Shown piece by piece: positions 61,711-64,000 of a stretch of DNA of 64,000 bases; positions within the stretch are counted from its first letter, which is position 1, and each line of letters starts with the position of its first letter. This DNA is from Macrosoma leucophasiata (lineage: Eukaryota > Arthropoda > Insecta > Lepidoptera > Hedylidae). The translations under genes were made by a program, and so were the position numbers. The stretch spans positions 4,402,001 to 4,466,000 of the forward strand of contig JAWQUS010000022.1 of the NCBI GenBank assembly GCA_036365455.1, read 5' to 3'. The notes under the pieces were generated by a model. The model did no database searches. It saw nothing but the letters and a program-made list of their open reading frames with translations, and was not told the origin of the DNA.

Positions 61711-62228
61711 TATTGCACATCGACCCTGCGAAAGAGACGATCGGCTAGTTTCGACTTCGTAGAGCGTTATCTCTTTTGTTGCCATAGAGCAACGCGGCAC
61801 ACCGGTCGCGGCGCACCGGAGGGGAGTAGCCATAGCGTGTATTACCGATGCAAAACAGTCTGACATTTTTTCCGGGGGGAAATGCGTGCGACACACACGC
61901 ACGCTACAAAAATCTTCTATTACTAGGAAACTCACACCTTGACTTTAACAAAATACAGAAACAATTTCACGCACACATTAAAACATCTAAGCGACAGGTA
62001 TAGGCCCATTTGGTCTTGTACTTTGACAGAGGGAAAAGCCTGCATATGGCTACTCCCCTCCGGTGTTGCTCTATGGTTGTTGCACACTGCCTACGTAAGC
62101 ACTGACAGTCCGGTCAAAACTTGATCAAAATGGTCGACAAACGTCAGATAGGTACGGTGCGAAAGAGATAACGCTCTACAGACCCGAAATAAGCCGAAGT
62201 CTTCTTCCTTGGCTCGATTTGCAGTATT
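61711..62228 (+). mobile_element. GCACATCGA MITE carrying hAT-M1
   Basis: tattgcacatcgaccctgcg at left; gacccgaaataagccgaagt and ctcgatttgcagtattta at right. Interrupted by 61783-62075. Confidence 0.8.
61783..62075 (-). mobile_element. hAT-M1 with near-perfect 8-bp target duplication
   Basis: Ends catagagcaacgcgg and gtgttgctctatg; flanks tttgttgc (61775) and gttgttgc (62076), one mismatch. The 38075 MITE gives the empty site. Confidence 0.9.
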
Positions 62229-63194
62229 TATTGTTGGGAAATGTATGTCATTTTCATGATTTAGGTTACCATCGTCGTCACAATTTGTAGTTTTACAGTT
62301 CAAATATGACAGGCCTAATATTTGTTTATTGATTGATAACACTTTTGTACCCAACTGATAGGGCCGTCAAACTTATTTTATTTTTTATTTTTTTTTTTTT
62401 AACTTGTTAGTAAATTATGACATTGCTAGTGTAATTACGAGTAGATAAAAGTATTTGTTTTCAATTTTACATTTTTAGTGAGTACCCTAATGAAGGGTAA
62501 TATCGCATTGGCGGGTATTTCATTGAATGCTTCTATTTTGATTCTTCCAAATGATTCGTATAGTACATTCTGTATTGTTGCCTCTCGCTCGCGCAGCATT
62601 TTCATTGAAAGAGACAACGATATACTATATGTGTACATTTAAAAATAACGCTGAACGCCAATGCGATGCAGCTCTAAGCGTAATTTTTCCGATTTCATTA
62701 AAGAAAAACACTTATTTAGGTGTGAACGCTCAAAAAATTTAAAATTAGCAAATTTTTAGTGAAATTATTACCACCCTTATATCGTATGGGACAATAGGAA
62801 AGTTAAAATTATGGTGATGCTGTCGCTTTTTTATTACATTTAACTGTTTTTATATTTGATGTTTATTAAAAATTTGATTTGTTACAAAATACCTGTTAAT
62901 TTACCCAAACAAAAAAAAAACAACACTGTTAGCTGTTTGCTATATTATAAACAATATTGTAACCGTTTATAAGTACCCACACTTGACACATGAACATTCA
63001 AAAAGTAGGTATTTCCGTCGAAAATTATAAGGTTTAACTTGGTATCGTTCAATTAAATGTTTTGGTCAAAAATATATAACAGTAGAATTCTTACCTATGC
63101 AAATAATATCAACTTATCTATTATATATACAGACAACTATATCATATATATATACTACCTATACTATACACTGTACTATGCCTACACTACATAA
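62229..63194. other. No recognisable feature
   Basis: T-run near 62375-62400; no gene seen. Confidence 0.4.
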
Positions 63195-63325
63195 TTATTA
63201 TAACTCGTGTAGTAGGTATATCGTCGGTCGAGCGCTGTTTGTAGAGTCTTCGGAACTGAGATATACGGCGCTCTACACTTTTTGCCTACCTCGTACGTAC
63301 GGCACTTGACGTGAAGATATTTCCA
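63195..63325 (+). mobile_element. RTE-like LINE 3' remnant
   Basis: tacggcgctctacacttttt, gcctacctcgtacg, cacttgacgtgaagat; degenerate tail only. Confidence 0.55.
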
Positions 63326-64000
63326 TAACTATTAAAATATTGTTTATATATTGTTTTTAAACTGACGGTTATCAATGAAAATTAAAAGGCTTAACTGTTT
63401 TATGCTATATCTTAATTTTATGCTAAAACGATCTTGGGTTAGCATAATAACTTGAACATCTATGTTATTTGTTTATTTAAAAAAATTATGTCTTCCTATG
63501 CTTCCTGGTTACAATATTAAAATGTTTTATATTTTTGATCAAAAATACAAAAAACTATGTCAACATCGAAGGTTAAAAATTATTAAGATACTGACACACA
63601 AAAAGTTTTTCGAACTCTGAAACAAAAGTACGAAAATAATTAAGGCAGAATAAAATTATAATCATTGACTCGCACCTCTAGAGAAGTAAAATTATTCTGT
63701 CATAGATCTAGTAAAAATTAAGCTATATTCACATATTACTGAGAAATGAGAATTGTCTGAGCACAATAAAAATGTATGCGAATTAGAAAATGTTACGTAC
63801 GAAATAACGATTATAAACTATATGTAATTCAAACACGAGTGCTATGCATCCAAACATCTCGTGGTGCGAGCCAATATGTGTAAATCTTAAATAATAAATC
63901 CCCTTAGAATTAGATATCTAGCAAAAAAATGATGAAATTAAAGAAAGATTTGGAATGAACAGTGTTAATTAACAACTGATCTCAATTACCTTTTGCTTAT
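63326..64000. other. No recognisable feature
   Basis: AT-rich to the end of the window. Confidence 0.4.

Overview
The window looks like nuclear DNA of a moth or butterfly (Lepidoptera). It holds one spliced host gene, a fatty acyl-CoA reductase, with phase-consistent GT-AG exons and large introns. The rest is a dense mosaic of short transposable elements of kinds common in lepidopteran genomes: tRNA-derived SINEs, a 5S-rRNA-derived SINE, RTE-like and other non-LTR retroposons, mariner, hAT-type MITEs and small Helitrons. There are no prokaryotic operons, CRISPR arrays or viral genes.

Layout. 1-27285 is intergenic or far-upstream sequence made of repeats: a 2.8 kb duplicated unit (1-2782 and 10130-12043) carrying satellite-like tandem arrays; many copies of a 300-bp SINE-like element (called S300 here); tRNA-SINEs A, B and C; a 640-bp dispersed element (R640); four 188-bp elements of identical length (R188) at 10661, 16127, 25077 and 25955; and truncated LINEs. 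27286-58452 is the reductase gene on the + strand: a putative 5'UTR segment, 11 coding exons (523 codons plus stop) and ten introns, the largest about 7.4 kb. The introns are filled with the same repeat families, often nested inside each other. 58453-64000 is 3'UTR and downstream DNA with few recognisable repeats.

The reductase joins exactly across ten introns, with phases 0,0,0,0,1,1,2,1,2,2. It shows the NAD(P)H-binding TGGTGFMG motif, the YxxxK catalytic pair (Y217, K221), the FAR_C C-terminal domain and a hydrophobic C-terminal segment. It would reduce fatty acyl-CoA to fatty alcohol, used for cuticular lipids, waxes or pheromone precursors; the substrate cannot be read from the sequence. 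A decayed copy of part of exon 2 (32241-32314) lies in intron 2.

No multi-gene system is apparent. The most unusual items are the 188-bp element (near-identical copies, A-run flanks, comparison sites lacking it), two Helitrons joined head to tail with no spacer, SINEs packed against 3' splice sites (one with a target duplication that repeats the putative branch point), a 52-bp no-spacer palindrome, and 98-101 bp satellite monomers carrying a GCCATCTT box. Repeat family names (S300, R188, R640, E, hAT-M1, hAT-M2) are local labels for this window. All alignments were done by eye, so repeat edges are usually good to about 10 bp.
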